From: Ruminococcoides sp052118065
GTDB taxonomy: Bacteria > Bacillota > Clostridia > Oscillospirales > Acutalibacteraceae
DNA length: 64,000 nt
Assembly (NCBI GenBank): GCA_052118065.1
Contig: JBQKHY010000007.1
Coordinates: 36,326-100,325 of the forward strand
Direction: 5' to 3'
The notes below the pieces were generated by a model. It saw nothing but the letters and a program-made list of their open reading frames with translations, did no database searches and was not told the origin of the DNA. Both the position numbers and the translations under genes were made by a program. Of this stretch, positions 51,207-59,635 are shown one piece after another; the first letter of the stretch is position 1, and each line of letters begins with the position of its first letter.

Positions 51207-51351
51207 TACTTTGTGAGAAATTTAACACGACTTTTATGAAAATTTTATGATATGGAATATTTTTACCAAAAATAAAGTCGTATTTCTGTACAGTTTTTCA
51301 CATATAAGACAAATTATAATTCCAATAAAGAAATATCATAAATTTTTTATC

Positions 51352-51380
51352 TTGACAAACCTCCCTCTATCTATTAATAT
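51352..51380 (+). promoter_or_regulatory. Promoter of rny
   Basis: Perfect TTGACA (51352) and TAATAT (51375) with a 17-base spacer, about 300 bases before the RNase Y start. Confidence 0.8.
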
Positions 51381-51386
51381 ATTAGT

Positions 51387-51676
51387 AAGCGTGATTTTAT
51401 TTTTACGCACTTTAAGTGATTTATTCGCTTAATTCCTTTTAATTGACTCTTATTGAGCCGTTATATATAGATAATCATTTAGTATTATATTTATTTTTTG
51501 CTTTTTTATGCACAACATTCTGGTAATACTACCCTTGTGGGTTTTATGATTAATTTATTGGGCAATTGCCTTTTTTATATTTCGTAAAAATTGAATATCT
51601 GTCTAACGGCACCCGGTCGATTGTTTTGATGAATTTGAATTTATTAAAAAAACAAAACAAGGAGGTGTCATTTCCT
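51387..51676 (+). other. Long untranslated leader of rny
   Basis: About 290 bases between the predicted transcription start and the RNase Y ATG. It holds short palindromic pieces (GGCAATTGCC followed by six T near 51560) but no recognisable riboswitch and no frame with a good ribosome site. The open frame from 51566 into rny lacks a start signal. Long 5' leaders are a common place for autoregulation by RNases; this is inference. Confidence 0.4.
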
Positions 51677-53230
51677 ATGCCAATGTGGTTAGCTATTGTG
51701 CTGATTGTTGTTGCTATTGTTGCAGGTCTTGCTGTTGGTGTTTATCTTGGTATCCAGCGTAGAAAGCAAGTTGCAGAAAAGGCTATTGGTTCTGCCGAAG
51801 CAGAAGCAAACCGTATTGTTTCTGAAGCAATTAAGTCAGCTGAGGCTAAGAAGAAGGAATTTTTACTTGAAGGTAAAGATGAACTTCATCGTCTAAGAAA
51901 TGAGAACGAAAAGGAAATTTCTGATCGCAGAAAAGAAGTTCAGCGTCAGGAACGAAGAATTCAGCAAAAAGAGGAAACTCTTGACAGAAAGATGGACAAC
52001 CTTGAGAAGAAGGAAAACAACTACCAGAGAAAGCAAAAGGAAGTTGAACAAAAGCTTCAAGAAGTTGAACAGGTTAAGAAAAGTCAGTTTGAAATGCTTG
52101 AGAGAATTTCAGGTTATACTGCTGACCAGGCTAAGGATTACTTACTACAACAGCTTGATACAGAACTTGACCATGAAAAGTCTGTAAAAATCCTTGAATA
52201 TGAGGAAAAGCTAAAGGAAGAATCCGACAAGAGAGCAAGAAATATTATCAGTCTTGCTATTCAGCGTTTAGCTTCTGATCAGGTATCAGAAGCTACTGTT
52301 TCTGTTGTACCTCTTCCAAATGATGATATGAAAGGTCGTATCATCGGTAGAGAAGGTAGAAACATTCGTACTATTGAAACACTTACAGGTGTTGATCTTA
52401 TTATTGACGATACTCCTGAAGCAATTACACTTTCTTCTTTCGAACCTGTTAGAAGAGAAATTGCAAGAGTTGCTTTGGAAAAACTTATTTCAGATGGTAG
52501 AATCCATCCTGCAAGAATTGAAGAAACTGTTGAAAAGGCAAGAAGAGAAGTTGAAGCTACTATTAAGGCCGAAGGTGAGAGAACAGTTGTTGAACTTGGT
52601 GTTAACAACCTTCACCCTGAACTTGTTAAACTTCTTGGTAGATTAAAGTACAGAACCTCTTATGGTCAGAATGTACTGAGACACTCAATTGAAGTTGCTT
52701 ATATTTCAGGTATGATTGCTTCAGAACTAGGTCTTAACCCAACAGTTGCTAAGAGAGCCGGTTTACTTCACGATATTGGTAAAGCACTTGACCATGAAAT
52801 GGAAGGTTCTCACATTCAGCTTGGTGTTGAAGTTGCCAGAAAATATAAAGAAAGTGACGCAGTTATCCATGCTATTCATGCTCACCATGGTGATGTAGAA
52901 GCAAAGACAGTTGTAGCCTGTATTGTTCAGGCTGCTGATGCTATTTCTGCTGCAAGACCCGGAGCTAGAAGAGAAAACATTGAAAATTACATTAAGAGAC
53001 TACAACAGCTTGAAGAAGTTGGTAAGAGCTTCCCTGGTGTTGACAGTTGCTTTGCTATTCAAGCCGGTAGAGAAATCCGTGTTATGGTTAAGCCTGAACA
53101 GATTAATGATGACAAGATGGCTCCACTAGCCAGAGAAATCAGTAAGAAGATTGAACAGGAGCTTGAATATCCTGGTCAAATCAAAGTTAATATTATTCGT
53201 GAATCAAGAGTTTCTGATTACGCAAAATAA
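51677..53230 (+). CDS. rny: Ribonuclease Y
   Basis: 517 residues from ATG 51677, after GGAGG at 51661-51665, matching the usual length of about 520. One N-terminal membrane anchor (about 5-25), a long coiled coil (30-190, rich in Glu/Lys/Arg/Gln), a KH RNA-binding domain (GRIIGREGRNIRTIETLTGV) and an HD domain with LLHDIGKALDHEMEGSH. It is the membrane-bound endonuclease that starts mRNA turnover in Firmicutes. Confidence 0.97.
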   Translation: MPMWLAIVLIVVAIVAGLAVGVYLGIQRRKQVAEKAIGSAEAEANRIVSEAIKSAEAKKKEFLLEGKDELHRLRNENEKEISDRRKEVQRQERRIQQKEETLDRKMDNLEKKENNYQRKQKEVEQKLQEVEQVKKSQFEMLERISGYTADQAKDYLLQQLDTELDHEKSVKILEYEEKLKEESDKRARNIISLAIQRLASDQVSEATVSVVPLPNDDMKGRIIGREGRNIRTIETLTGVDLIIDDTPEAITLSSFEPVRREIARVALEKLISDGRIHPARIEETVEKARREVEATIKAEGERTVVELGVNNLHPELVKLLGRLKYRTSYGQNVLRHSIEVAYISGMIASELGLNPTVAKRAGLLHDIGKALDHEMEGSHIQLGVEVARKYKESDAVIHAIHAHHGDVEAKTVVACIVQAADAISAARPGARRENIENYIKRLQQLEEVGKSFPGVDSCFAIQAGREIRVMVKPEQINDDKMAPLAREISKKIEQELEYPGQIKVNIIRESRVSDYAK

Positions 53231-53248
53231 TTAATTTATGCAAATTAT

Positions 53249-53274
53249 AGCCTCCCTTTTGGGAGGCTTTTTTG
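53249..53274 (+). terminator. Terminator of rny
   Basis: AGCCTCCC-TTTT-GGGAGGCT followed by T. Confidence 0.93.
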
Positions 53275-53345
53275 TGTTTGAATTATTTATATAATTCTAT
53301 ATTAAAATAATAAATAAGAACAAAATTTTCAAAGTGTAAAAAAAT

Positions 53346-53369
53346 AAAGGAACTACTTAAAGCTCCTTT
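53346..53369 (-). terminator. Terminator of the radical SAM operon
   Basis: AAAGGA / TCCTTT with inner pairs, followed on the minus strand by ATTTTTTT. It is about 105 bases past the stop. Confidence 0.65.
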
Positions 53370-53474
53370 ATCCCAAGTAATATATAATTTTATTTCTCAA
53401 ATTAAAAACTCTATATTATTGTATCTACCTTTCCTTTACTGCGAATGTTCCGATTAACTGTAATATGAAAAAAT

Positions 53475-54350
53475 TTATAATACATCCGAATCCCATTCCG
53501 GTATGTACTTTTCACTTGCTGATGAAAGTTCCTGACAGTAACCGTTAAGACCACTACTTTCAAAAGCTGATAAAACCTTTTCATATTCTCTTTTTGTAAT
53601 TTTACGGTTTAACTTTTTATTATTTTTTGCATCTCCATATGGAATGTACTGTCCCATTAGTGAAAATAATATTTTATCTCCATATTTTTCTGCAAGATAA
53701 TTTATTACTTCAATGGAATTTTTCGTATGACTTGGCAATACTAAATTACGAACCATTGTACCTTTCTCCATAATACCATCTTGGTTTATGACAGGTTTAC
53801 CGGTTTGTCTTACCATTTCTTCAATAGCTTTTGATGTAATATCAAAGTAGTTCCTTACATTACTATATTTTAAACCTAAGTCGTTGTTGCTATATTTAAG
53901 GTCTGGTAGATAAATATCAATATAGCCTTCAAGTTTCTTAAGTGTTTCAATAGAGTCAAAACCACTCGTATTATAGACAACCGGTACTGTTGGGCTTATT
54001 ATATCAAGCAACTGTATAATCCCATTTGTATAGTGGCTTGGTGTAATAAAACTTAAACTTACAGCACCTTTGTCTAGCAGTAAGGTAACTTCCTTAGCCA
54101 GTTCATCAATGGTAACTTTTCTTCCTAAATTGTTATGAGAAATTTCACGATTTTGACAGTATATGCAGTCAAGAGTACATCCGGTGAAAAACACTGCTAC
54201 AGTACCTTTCTTACCACTGATAACGGGTTCTTCCCAGTAGTGGTGGGCTACACGGCTAACATAAAGAGATTTTGGCATTTTGCAGTAGCCTTTGCCTACA
54301 CTATCATTTCTTTCTGCGTTACATTTTCTCGGACATAAATTGCAAATCAT
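53475..54350 (-). CDS. Radical SAM protein, PflA-like (COG1313 type)
   Basis: 291 residues. The cluster motif is FTGCTLDCIYCQN (Cys58, Cys62, Cys65), which binds the 4Fe-4S cluster and SAM. The N-terminus MICNLCPRKCNAERND, with Cys3, Cys6, Cys10 and Cys23, may bind a second cluster or zinc. The C-terminal half has YLPDLKYSNNDLG and LVLPSHTKNSIE, typical of the putative pyruvate-formate-lyase-activating family. The real target is unknown since no glycyl radical enzyme is nearby. It follows the DUF6514-like gene by 31 bases on the same strand. Confidence 0.88.
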   Translation of the reverse strand: MICNLCPRKCNAERNDSVGKGYCKMPKSLYVSRVAHHYWEEPVISGKKGTVAVFFTGCTLDCIYCQNREISHNNLGRKVTIDELAKEVTLLLDKGAVSLSFITPSHYTNGIIQLLDIISPTVPVVYNTSGFDSIETLKKLEGYIDIYLPDLKYSNNDLGLKYSNVRNYFDITSKAIEEMVRQTGKPVINQDGIMEKGTMVRNLVLPSHTKNSIEVINYLAEKYGDKILFSLMGQYIPYGDAKNNKKLNRKITKREYEKVLSAFESSGLNGYCQELSSASEKYIPEWDSDVL

Positions 54351-54381
54351 ATTGTATCACCAAGTAGATTATAACACGATT

Positions 54382-54609
54382 TTAGAAATCAGTAAAATCT
54401 AAAAGGTAATTTTCTAAAATATCATATATATGGACCTCTTCCGGCAGGTGAGTGTTGAAAGCATTGATGATATATTCAATCTGATCCCATTCAGTTGTTA
54501 TATCTTCAATTGCAAGGTTGCTATCAAAACAATTGCACCGAATACCGTATGACTCAAAATCTCCTTCCTCATTAGATTGTTTTTTAGAAATAAGTGTAAA
54601 ATTATTCAT
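54382..54609 (-). CDS. Small DUF6514-like protein
   Basis: 75 residues from ATG 54609, preceded by AAGGGGAG; a nine-codon longer frame has no ribosome site. The sequence has an ESYGIRCNC strand pair followed by acidic helices (IEYIINAFNTHLPEEVHIYDI). It resembles DUF6514, a small Oscillospiraceae/Lachnospiraceae family of unknown function; the assignment rests on the YGI-type strand, the size and the context only. First gene of the two-gene unit with the radical SAM protein. Confidence 0.65.
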   Translation of the reverse strand: MNNFTLISKKQSNEEGDFESYGIRCNCFDSNLAIEDITTEWDQIEYIINAFNTHLPEEVHIYDILENYLLDFTDF

Positions 54610-54734
54610 TTTTCTCCCCTTTGAATAAAGAACCATTCACAGGTAAACCTATTATAACACAACAATTGTCAAGTGTCAATATGAGTAAACGGTTTACAAT
54701 TGATAAAGTTTAAATTTAAATAATTTCAAAAGAA

Positions 54735-54763
54735 TTTTACATAATAGAATTATTATGCTATAA
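54735..54763 (+). promoter_or_regulatory. Promoter of the lipoprotein/SWIM operon
   Basis: TTTACA (54735) and consensus TATAAT (54758), 17 bases apart, with TG at the extended -10 position. Confidence 0.78.
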
Positions 54764-54785
54764 TCCTACTGAAAGAGGGTATTGT

Positions 54786-55721
54786 ATGAAAAAGTTTATT
54801 CCATTTTTAATTTTAACTTTATCAGTTGTACTTACTTTTTGTGGTTGTCAAAATCCATTAAATTATTTTTCAGAAGAACCAACATCCACAACTACACCTA
54901 CAACTGAGGAAACAACATTTCAGGGTAATTCAGAGGTGGTTACACTTGCAAAGTCATCAACGGAACCATCTTCTTCAAAAGAATATAATTATCATTCAGA
55001 TTTATTAGGTGCAACATTTGTTTTGCCACAGACTTGGGAAAATAAATATGCCGTTACAGAAGAGTCAAATAATTATGGTGGTTCATCAGTTACTTTTTAT
55101 GAAAAGGACAACCATAGTCTTGACCAAAGCTTAGGTGAAATTTTTACCTACAATTTATTCCCAACAGATGAATACAAGACCGGTGCTAATTTTACCGAAT
55201 ATGGCACAGTAACAATAGGGGATACTACTTATTACTTAGTGTGTACAACACCGACAGAAAAGAAATATAGCACTAAAAATAAGAATATGAAAAAGGCATA
55301 TGATGCACTTAATAAAGAAAGTGATATTCAGCTAATTTGTAATAGTGTTGTGTTTGATGGTGGTTATCCAATTGATAAGAATGGCGCATCAACAACAATG
55401 GCATCAAGTTCAACAGATACCACAGACCCATCAGCAACTTCTGCCACTAAAGCAAATAGAAGTAGTGATAATGTGGGTTTAGTGTTCCCTGATATTTCAA
55501 GCAGAAAGTTAACTTCAGCAGATCTAAAGGGTAAATCAGCTGATGATATTCAAACTGCTATTAATGATATTTGTGCCTTACATGGTTACAACTTTACTAC
55601 CGACTCAATTAAGAAACATTACCAGCAGTTTAGTTGGTATAAACCATCCGGTAATTATTCAGAATCTACCTTTAATGATATTGAGAAGTATAATTATTCA
55701 TTCCTACAAAAGGCTAGATAA
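54786..55721 (+). CDS. Putative secreted lipoprotein of unknown function
   Basis: 311 residues. The signal peptide MKKFIPFLILTLSVVLTF ends in CGC, with Cys21 as the likely lipidated residue. A Thr/Ser/Pro/Glu-rich linker runs to about residue 75; then a folded domain starts at YHSDLLGATFVLPQTWENKY, as in many clostridial surface lipoproteins. A second Ser/Thr/Ala-rich linker (about 200-228) precedes a C-terminal ~80-residue helical part. No catalytic motif is seen. It shares a transcript with the SWIM gene 17 bases downstream. Confidence 0.8.
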   Translation: MKKFIPFLILTLSVVLTFCGCQNPLNYFSEEPTSTTTPTTEETTFQGNSEVVTLAKSSTEPSSSKEYNYHSDLLGATFVLPQTWENKYAVTEESNNYGGSSVTFYEKDNHSLDQSLGEIFTYNLFPTDEYKTGANFTEYGTVTIGDTTYYLVCTTPTEKKYSTKNKNMKKAYDALNKESDIQLICNSVVFDGGYPIDKNGASTTMASSSTDTTDPSATSATKANRSSDNVGLVFPDISSRKLTSADLKGKSADDIQTAINDICALHGYNFTTDSIKKHYQQFSWYKPSGNYSESTFNDIEKYNYSFLQKAR

Positions 55722-55738
55722 TAATTAAAGGAAATATT

Positions 55739-56227
55739 ATGGGTATTCTAAATCAAGCAAGAGCCTCTGTTATATGGAGAGGTTATGAATATTATAAAGA
55801 TAAAAAAGTAATCAATTTCCGTAAAGAATCTGACTCTGTTTTTTATGGTAGTGTTAAGGGTACTACTACATATGATGTTAAGATAGATATTAATCATACT
55901 GTAAAGAATACATATTGTAACTGTCCATTTGCTAAAGATAATCGAAAAATTTGCAAACATATGGTTGCATTGTATTTTACTGCTTTTCCTAATGAAGCTG
56001 AACGGTATATTAAAAATGTTGAAGAAGAAAGAATAGAAGAAGAAAGATTTAACGAAATGTATGGTTATCCTGATGAAGATTTTGAAGACTATGAAGATAA
56101 TGAAGAAATAAAAGATTCATTTATATATGAGGTTATTTCGGATTATGTTAATCAACTTTCTGTTTCAGAACTTCGTTCTAAATTAATTGATGCACTAATA
56201 GAACTTTACGGTAAAGATTTTCCTTAA
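55739..56227 (+). CDS. SWIM zinc-finger protein
   Basis: 162 residues. The zinc finger is YCNCPFAKDNRKICKHMVALY (CxC...CxH, Cys62/Cys64 and a CKH near residue 74). An N-terminal part RGYEYYKDKKV is usual for SWIM proteins, and the middle is a very acidic stretch (about 98-125, Glu/Asp/Tyr). SWIM fingers bind DNA or proteins; in bacteria they are often attached to SNF2 helicases, but this is a short stand-alone version without helicase. Function unknown. Confidence 0.85.
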   Translation: MGILNQARASVIWRGYEYYKDKKVINFRKESDSVFYGSVKGTTTYDVKIDINHTVKNTYCNCPFAKDNRKICKHMVALYFTAFPNEAERYIKNVEEERIEEERFNEMYGYPDEDFEDYEDNEEIKDSFIYEVISDYVNQLSVSELRSKLIDALIELYGKDFP

Positions 56228-56264
56228 TATACTTTTATCAATATAAGATATTAATAAAGTAATT

Positions 56265-56315
56265 AAACCACCTAATGCAACAGTTTATTAATTGATGTAG
56301 TGTTGGGTGGTTTTT
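56265..56315 (+). terminator. Terminator of the lipoprotein/SWIM operon
   Basis: AAACCACC / GGTGGTTT stem with a long, partly paired loop, followed by T. Confidence 0.7.
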
Positions 56316-56429
56316 GTTTGGTTATTTTGTTTTACAAATTTGGGCTTTTCAATTTTGTTTCTGCGTGTAGATAGGTTAGTTAAATAAATTAGGTTTTTTC
56401 AATTTTGATTGTGGGTAAAGATTAGTTCG

Positions 56430-57007
56430 ATAAATTAGGGTTTGTGGGGCTATTTGATAGTTTCAACTAATATGGAATTGTAAATGAATTTACAATTCCA
56501 ATCACTCCTTCCGTCTTTGCCTACGCAAAGCCACCTCCCTCAGCGAGGGAGGCAAACACAGTCTGTACAAATCTAAAATTAGTACACAATTTTTAAATAG
56601 TACAGACTTTATAAATTAGTAAAAATTATGGTAAAGACAAAGGCTCCCTCGCTGAGGGAGCTGTCATTCGTGAATTGCAAAGCAATTCACCTTTTAAAGA
56701 ATGACTGAAGGAGTGGTTGATATTTTAAACTTGTTTAAAATATCATCATAGCAGAAACTTTTCTCTATTTCTAACTATTAAATATAATAAATATTATGAG
56801 TTACAGTTGTAGGGGACATCATTGATGTCCCGTTACAAACTAGCCTTTATATAGGTACTTTGCCCTATGTAGTAAGTTATAATTTCTAGTTTCTACATAG
56901 GACAAAATTGTATAAAACATTTTACTATTAAACGGGCGAACAGTGTTCGCCCCTACGACTGTAAGCCAAAATTTTGTTATAATTCACACCCACAAACCCT
57001 AATTTAT
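56430..57007 (+). repeat. Composite palindromic element R3 (578 bp), best-preserved copy
   Basis: Perfect 19-bp terminal inverted repeats ATAAATTAGGGTTTGTGGG (56430-56448) and complement (56989-57007). Imperfect symmetry continues outward on both sides (about 56386-56429 and 57008-57050) with AAATTAGGTTTTTTCAATTT-like sequence, and on the left that ~47-bp unit is present twice in tandem (from about 56336). Inside are P1 (56503-56715, ends CACTCCTTCCGTC / GACTGAAGGAGTG) and P2 (56813-56962, ends ACAGTTGTAGGGG / CCCCTACGACTGT). P2 contains GGGACATCATTGATGTCCC and GGGCGAACAGTGTTCGCCC. Only the terminator at 57144 is otherwise seen between 56316 and 57219. Confidence 0.92.
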
Positions 57008-57143
57008 CATTCTCACCTTTACCCACAGCAAAATTGAAAAACCTAATTTATATATTGATGCAATTGGATTAAAAACCACAATCATAATTAAAAAATGATT
57101 TGTCTTTTTAATTAACAAAATAAATAGCATATATAACAAAAAA

Positions 57144-57165
57144 GAGGGTTACAAATGTAACCCTC
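57144..57165 (-). terminator. Terminator of the L,D-transpeptidase gene
   Basis: GAGGGTTAC-AAAT-GTAACCCTC followed by six T on the minus strand. Confidence 0.93.
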
Positions 57166-57219
57166 AAATAATTATAATTAACTTTTAATTATATACTATT
57201 AATTAATAGCTATGATTAA

Positions 57220-58731
57220 TTAATGAACAACAACAATTGTGCCGTTATGAGCTTTCTTAAAGATTTTTGCAACCTTATCAAGTGGTGTGTTAACACAACC
57301 ATGAGAACCATCAGTTAGGTAAGTATTGCCACCATATTCATAACTTGCTCTCCATGTTGAGTCGTGAATACCACAACCATCAGCAGTAAATTGCATCCAA
57401 TATTGTACAACAACATCCCATGTGTCACCAACCAGTCTTGATGGGGACTGATGAACAAAGATTGTATGAACACCCTTTGGTGTATCATGAACACCATCAG
57501 CCATACCTGTTACAACCGGTGTATCTACATAAAGCTTTCCGTTAATGTAGAACCACATATGTTGTTGCTTAATGTTGATTTCAATATATGTATTGCCAAC
57601 ATCTTGACCAAAGATTGTACTTGTTGCCTTTTGTGACTTAATCTTAGGGGAAACAGTAGGTTTTAGTTCCTTGCCTTTGTATGTTTTGTAAGGCTGAACC
57701 TGGAAATAGTAAGTTTTGTTTCTTGATAGTTTTCCGGTGGTAAAACTTCTGCTTGTAGTCTTTGCAACACACTTAAAGCTTTTTCTGTTGCTATTAGTTG
57801 ATTGATATACCTTGTAGCCTGTAGCTGCAGGAACTTTTGACCAAGTAACTGTGATTTTGCTTAATTCACTCTTAGTTTTAACAGTTGTTGCATATAAGCC
57901 ACAAGTACTCATTACAGCATTAGAATAGTTAGAAACAACAGTGCCATAATTGTTATAAGTGCGATATGCCTTTAATTTGTAGTAGTAGATTTTACCGGTG
58001 CTAACTTTATTGTCGGTAAAGGTAGTTGTGCTATTCTTTTTGATTGTCTTATAGTAAACATATTTACCGTTACTAACACCACTTGCACGATATACTTTAT
58101 AACCTGTTACATTCTTATTTCTATTCCACTTAATGGAAATTTTTTTACCGTTATCAGTTACCTTTAAGCCTGTAACCTTGCTTGTAGCAGTAGAAGATTT
58201 TACTGTAGCATTTTTGCCATAGTAATTCTTTTTATCCTTAACTATCATAGGTGTTACCTTGATGTAGTAAAGAGTATTTTCTGATAGCTTAGTAACATTA
58301 GCAGTATTTGATTTAACAGTATTTACATAGTACCACTTTTGGTTGCTACCAACTTTTCTGTATTCAACCTTATAGTTAGTTGCATTCTTAGATTTGTTCC
58401 ATTTTACTGTAATGTAATTTGAAGCAATCTTTGAAACCTTTAGGTTTGATATATTACCAACAGAAATTGGCTTTACAACCGGTTTTGTAGTAGTAGGTTT
58501 TGTAGTAGTAGGTTTTGTAGTAGTAGGTTTTGTAGTAGGATTTGTTGTAGTTGTTGTATGATCTGTTGGTAAAGTGTTGTTTACTGTAGTGGTAGGAGTT
58601 GATGAGGTAGTGTCGCTACCGGTATTGTCATCGGCAAATACCGAGAAACTAAAGTTAAATGCGAACATTGAACTTAATATAACTGCAATACAAAGAACAA
58701 GACTCAAAACTTTTTCTTTCTTTCTTTTCAT
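57220..58731 (-). CDS. L,D-transpeptidase (YkuD) with fibronectin type III domains
   Basis: 503 residues, secreted. A signal peptide (about 1-32) is followed by a Thr/Pro linker with tandem TTTKP units (three to four copies), then three FN3-like domains of about 90 residues (VGNISNLKVSKIASNYITVK, SKVTGLKVTDNGKKISIKW, TVKTKSELSKITVTWSKV) and a C-terminal YkuD domain. Its active site is DGSHGCVNTP with Cys479, preceded by the conserved HxD-like GIHDSTW. It makes 3-3 crosslinks in peptidoglycan or attaches proteins. The repeated Lys/Pro linker helps it span the wall. A terminator follows. Confidence 0.92.
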   Translation of the reverse strand: MKRKKEKVLSLVLCIAVILSSMFAFNFSFSVFADDNTGSDTTSSTPTTTVNNTLPTDHTTTTTNPTTKPTTTKPTTTKPTTTKPVVKPISVGNISNLKVSKIASNYITVKWNKSKNATNYKVEYRKVGSNQKWYYVNTVKSNTANVTKLSENTLYYIKVTPMIVKDKKNYYGKNATVKSSTATSKVTGLKVTDNGKKISIKWNRNKNVTGYKVYRASGVSNGKYVYYKTIKKNSTTTFTDNKVSTGKIYYYKLKAYRTYNNYGTVVSNYSNAVMSTCGLYATTVKTKSELSKITVTWSKVPAATGYKVYQSTNSNRKSFKCVAKTTSRSFTTGKLSRNKTYYFQVQPYKTYKGKELKPTVSPKIKSQKATSTIFGQDVGNTYIEINIKQQHMWFYINGKLYVDTPVVTGMADGVHDTPKGVHTIFVHQSPSRLVGDTWDVVVQYWMQFTADGCGIHDSTWRASYEYGGNTYLTDGSHGCVNTPLDKVAKIFKKAHNGTIVVVH

Positions 58732-58839
58732 AATATAACACTCCTTTATGTGTTTATTTTACTTCATTATATAATGAACTTAAAGAAAAATAAAGGGAAA
58801 AATTAGTTAAAATTTAAACTGTTTATTTGGTTATTTTTA

Positions 58840-59409
58840 CTATATTTTTCCTTCGTTTTCAATTTTATCAAGGGCAATTTCTTTTATCTTGTTTTGAAGT
58901 CTTTTTAGGTATGGATTGAACTGACATTCTTCATATCCGTAAACAGGATTTAGCTTGTATTCAATATCAATCCAAGTGCTAATTGGAGCTTCATTGTGAG
59001 ATATAGATGCCTCTAGCTTATCCAGTGCTTTATACACCTTAGCTTCCTCAGTTTCTTGCTTAATCATTTCATCATAAAGACAGGAAAGTTCCTTGTTGTA
59101 TGGTTCAGGTAAGGTGCTAACCCAGTTAAGTAAAATTTCTTCTTCCTTGTTTTCATCATTTTCAGTTTTGTAAAATGACGGAATATCCCCGGTAAAGGCT
59201 TCACCCATATCGTGAAGTAAACACATTTTTATAACCTTATCATTATCCACATTAGGAAATTCATCCTTAGTGAAATAAGCCATAACAGTTAGTCTCCAAG
59301 AATGTTCGGCAACACTTTCTTTTTTACCTTTAGGTGACCAGCTGTGTCTTGTGTTGTCTTTTAGTTGGGAAGTTAAATTCATTATATCCATAAAATTTTT
59401 GATTTCCAT
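58840..59409 (-). CDS. HD-domain phosphohydrolase (YfbR/HDDC2-like)
   Basis: 189 residues from ATG 59409, preceded by GAGGTGA; a GTG three codons upstream is less likely because it overlaps the ribosome site. The HD pattern is complete: SVAEHSWR (first His), CLLHDMGEAF (HD pair), and a later Asp in KALDKLEAS. The family removes 5'-phosphate from deoxynucleotides or acts on related nucleotides. It lies just upstream of the transpeptidase gene on the same strand, but 108 bases apart, so a shared transcript is uncertain. Confidence 0.85.
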   Translation of the reverse strand: MEIKNFMDIMNLTSQLKDNTRHSWSPKGKKESVAEHSWRLTVMAYFTKDEFPNVDNDKVIKMCLLHDMGEAFTGDIPSFYKTENDENKEEEILLNWVSTLPEPYNKELSCLYDEMIKQETEEAKVYKALDKLEASISHNEAPISTWIDIEYKLNPVYGYEECQFNPYLKRLQNKIKEIALDKIENEGKI

Positions 59410-59635
59410 ATATTTCACCTCTTTTCTACTATTTTAACATATTTTATTTTGCTTTTAAATAATTATTATTAAGAAATTTGAGTAAAACAAAGATTTTTAA
59501 TGTTATAATGTATAAAAAGCAAGTTATAAATTTATACATAAATACCATAGTAATTGAGGAATTTTTGTTATATAATCTATATAAGGAAAGAGTAATGTAT
59601 AATTTTTTGTTTATTAATATAGAATGAGTGGTTTT

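Noticed and set aside
51566..51676. Longer N-terminus for RNase Y
   Set aside because: No ribosome site supports it; the conserved protein begins at the membrane anchor after ATG 51677, which has GGAGG upstream.
58479..58560. Tandem direct repeat on the minus strand
   Set aside because: It is the TTTKP repeat coding for the Thr/Pro linker of the L,D-transpeptidase, a common wall-spanning linker, not an independent repeat element.
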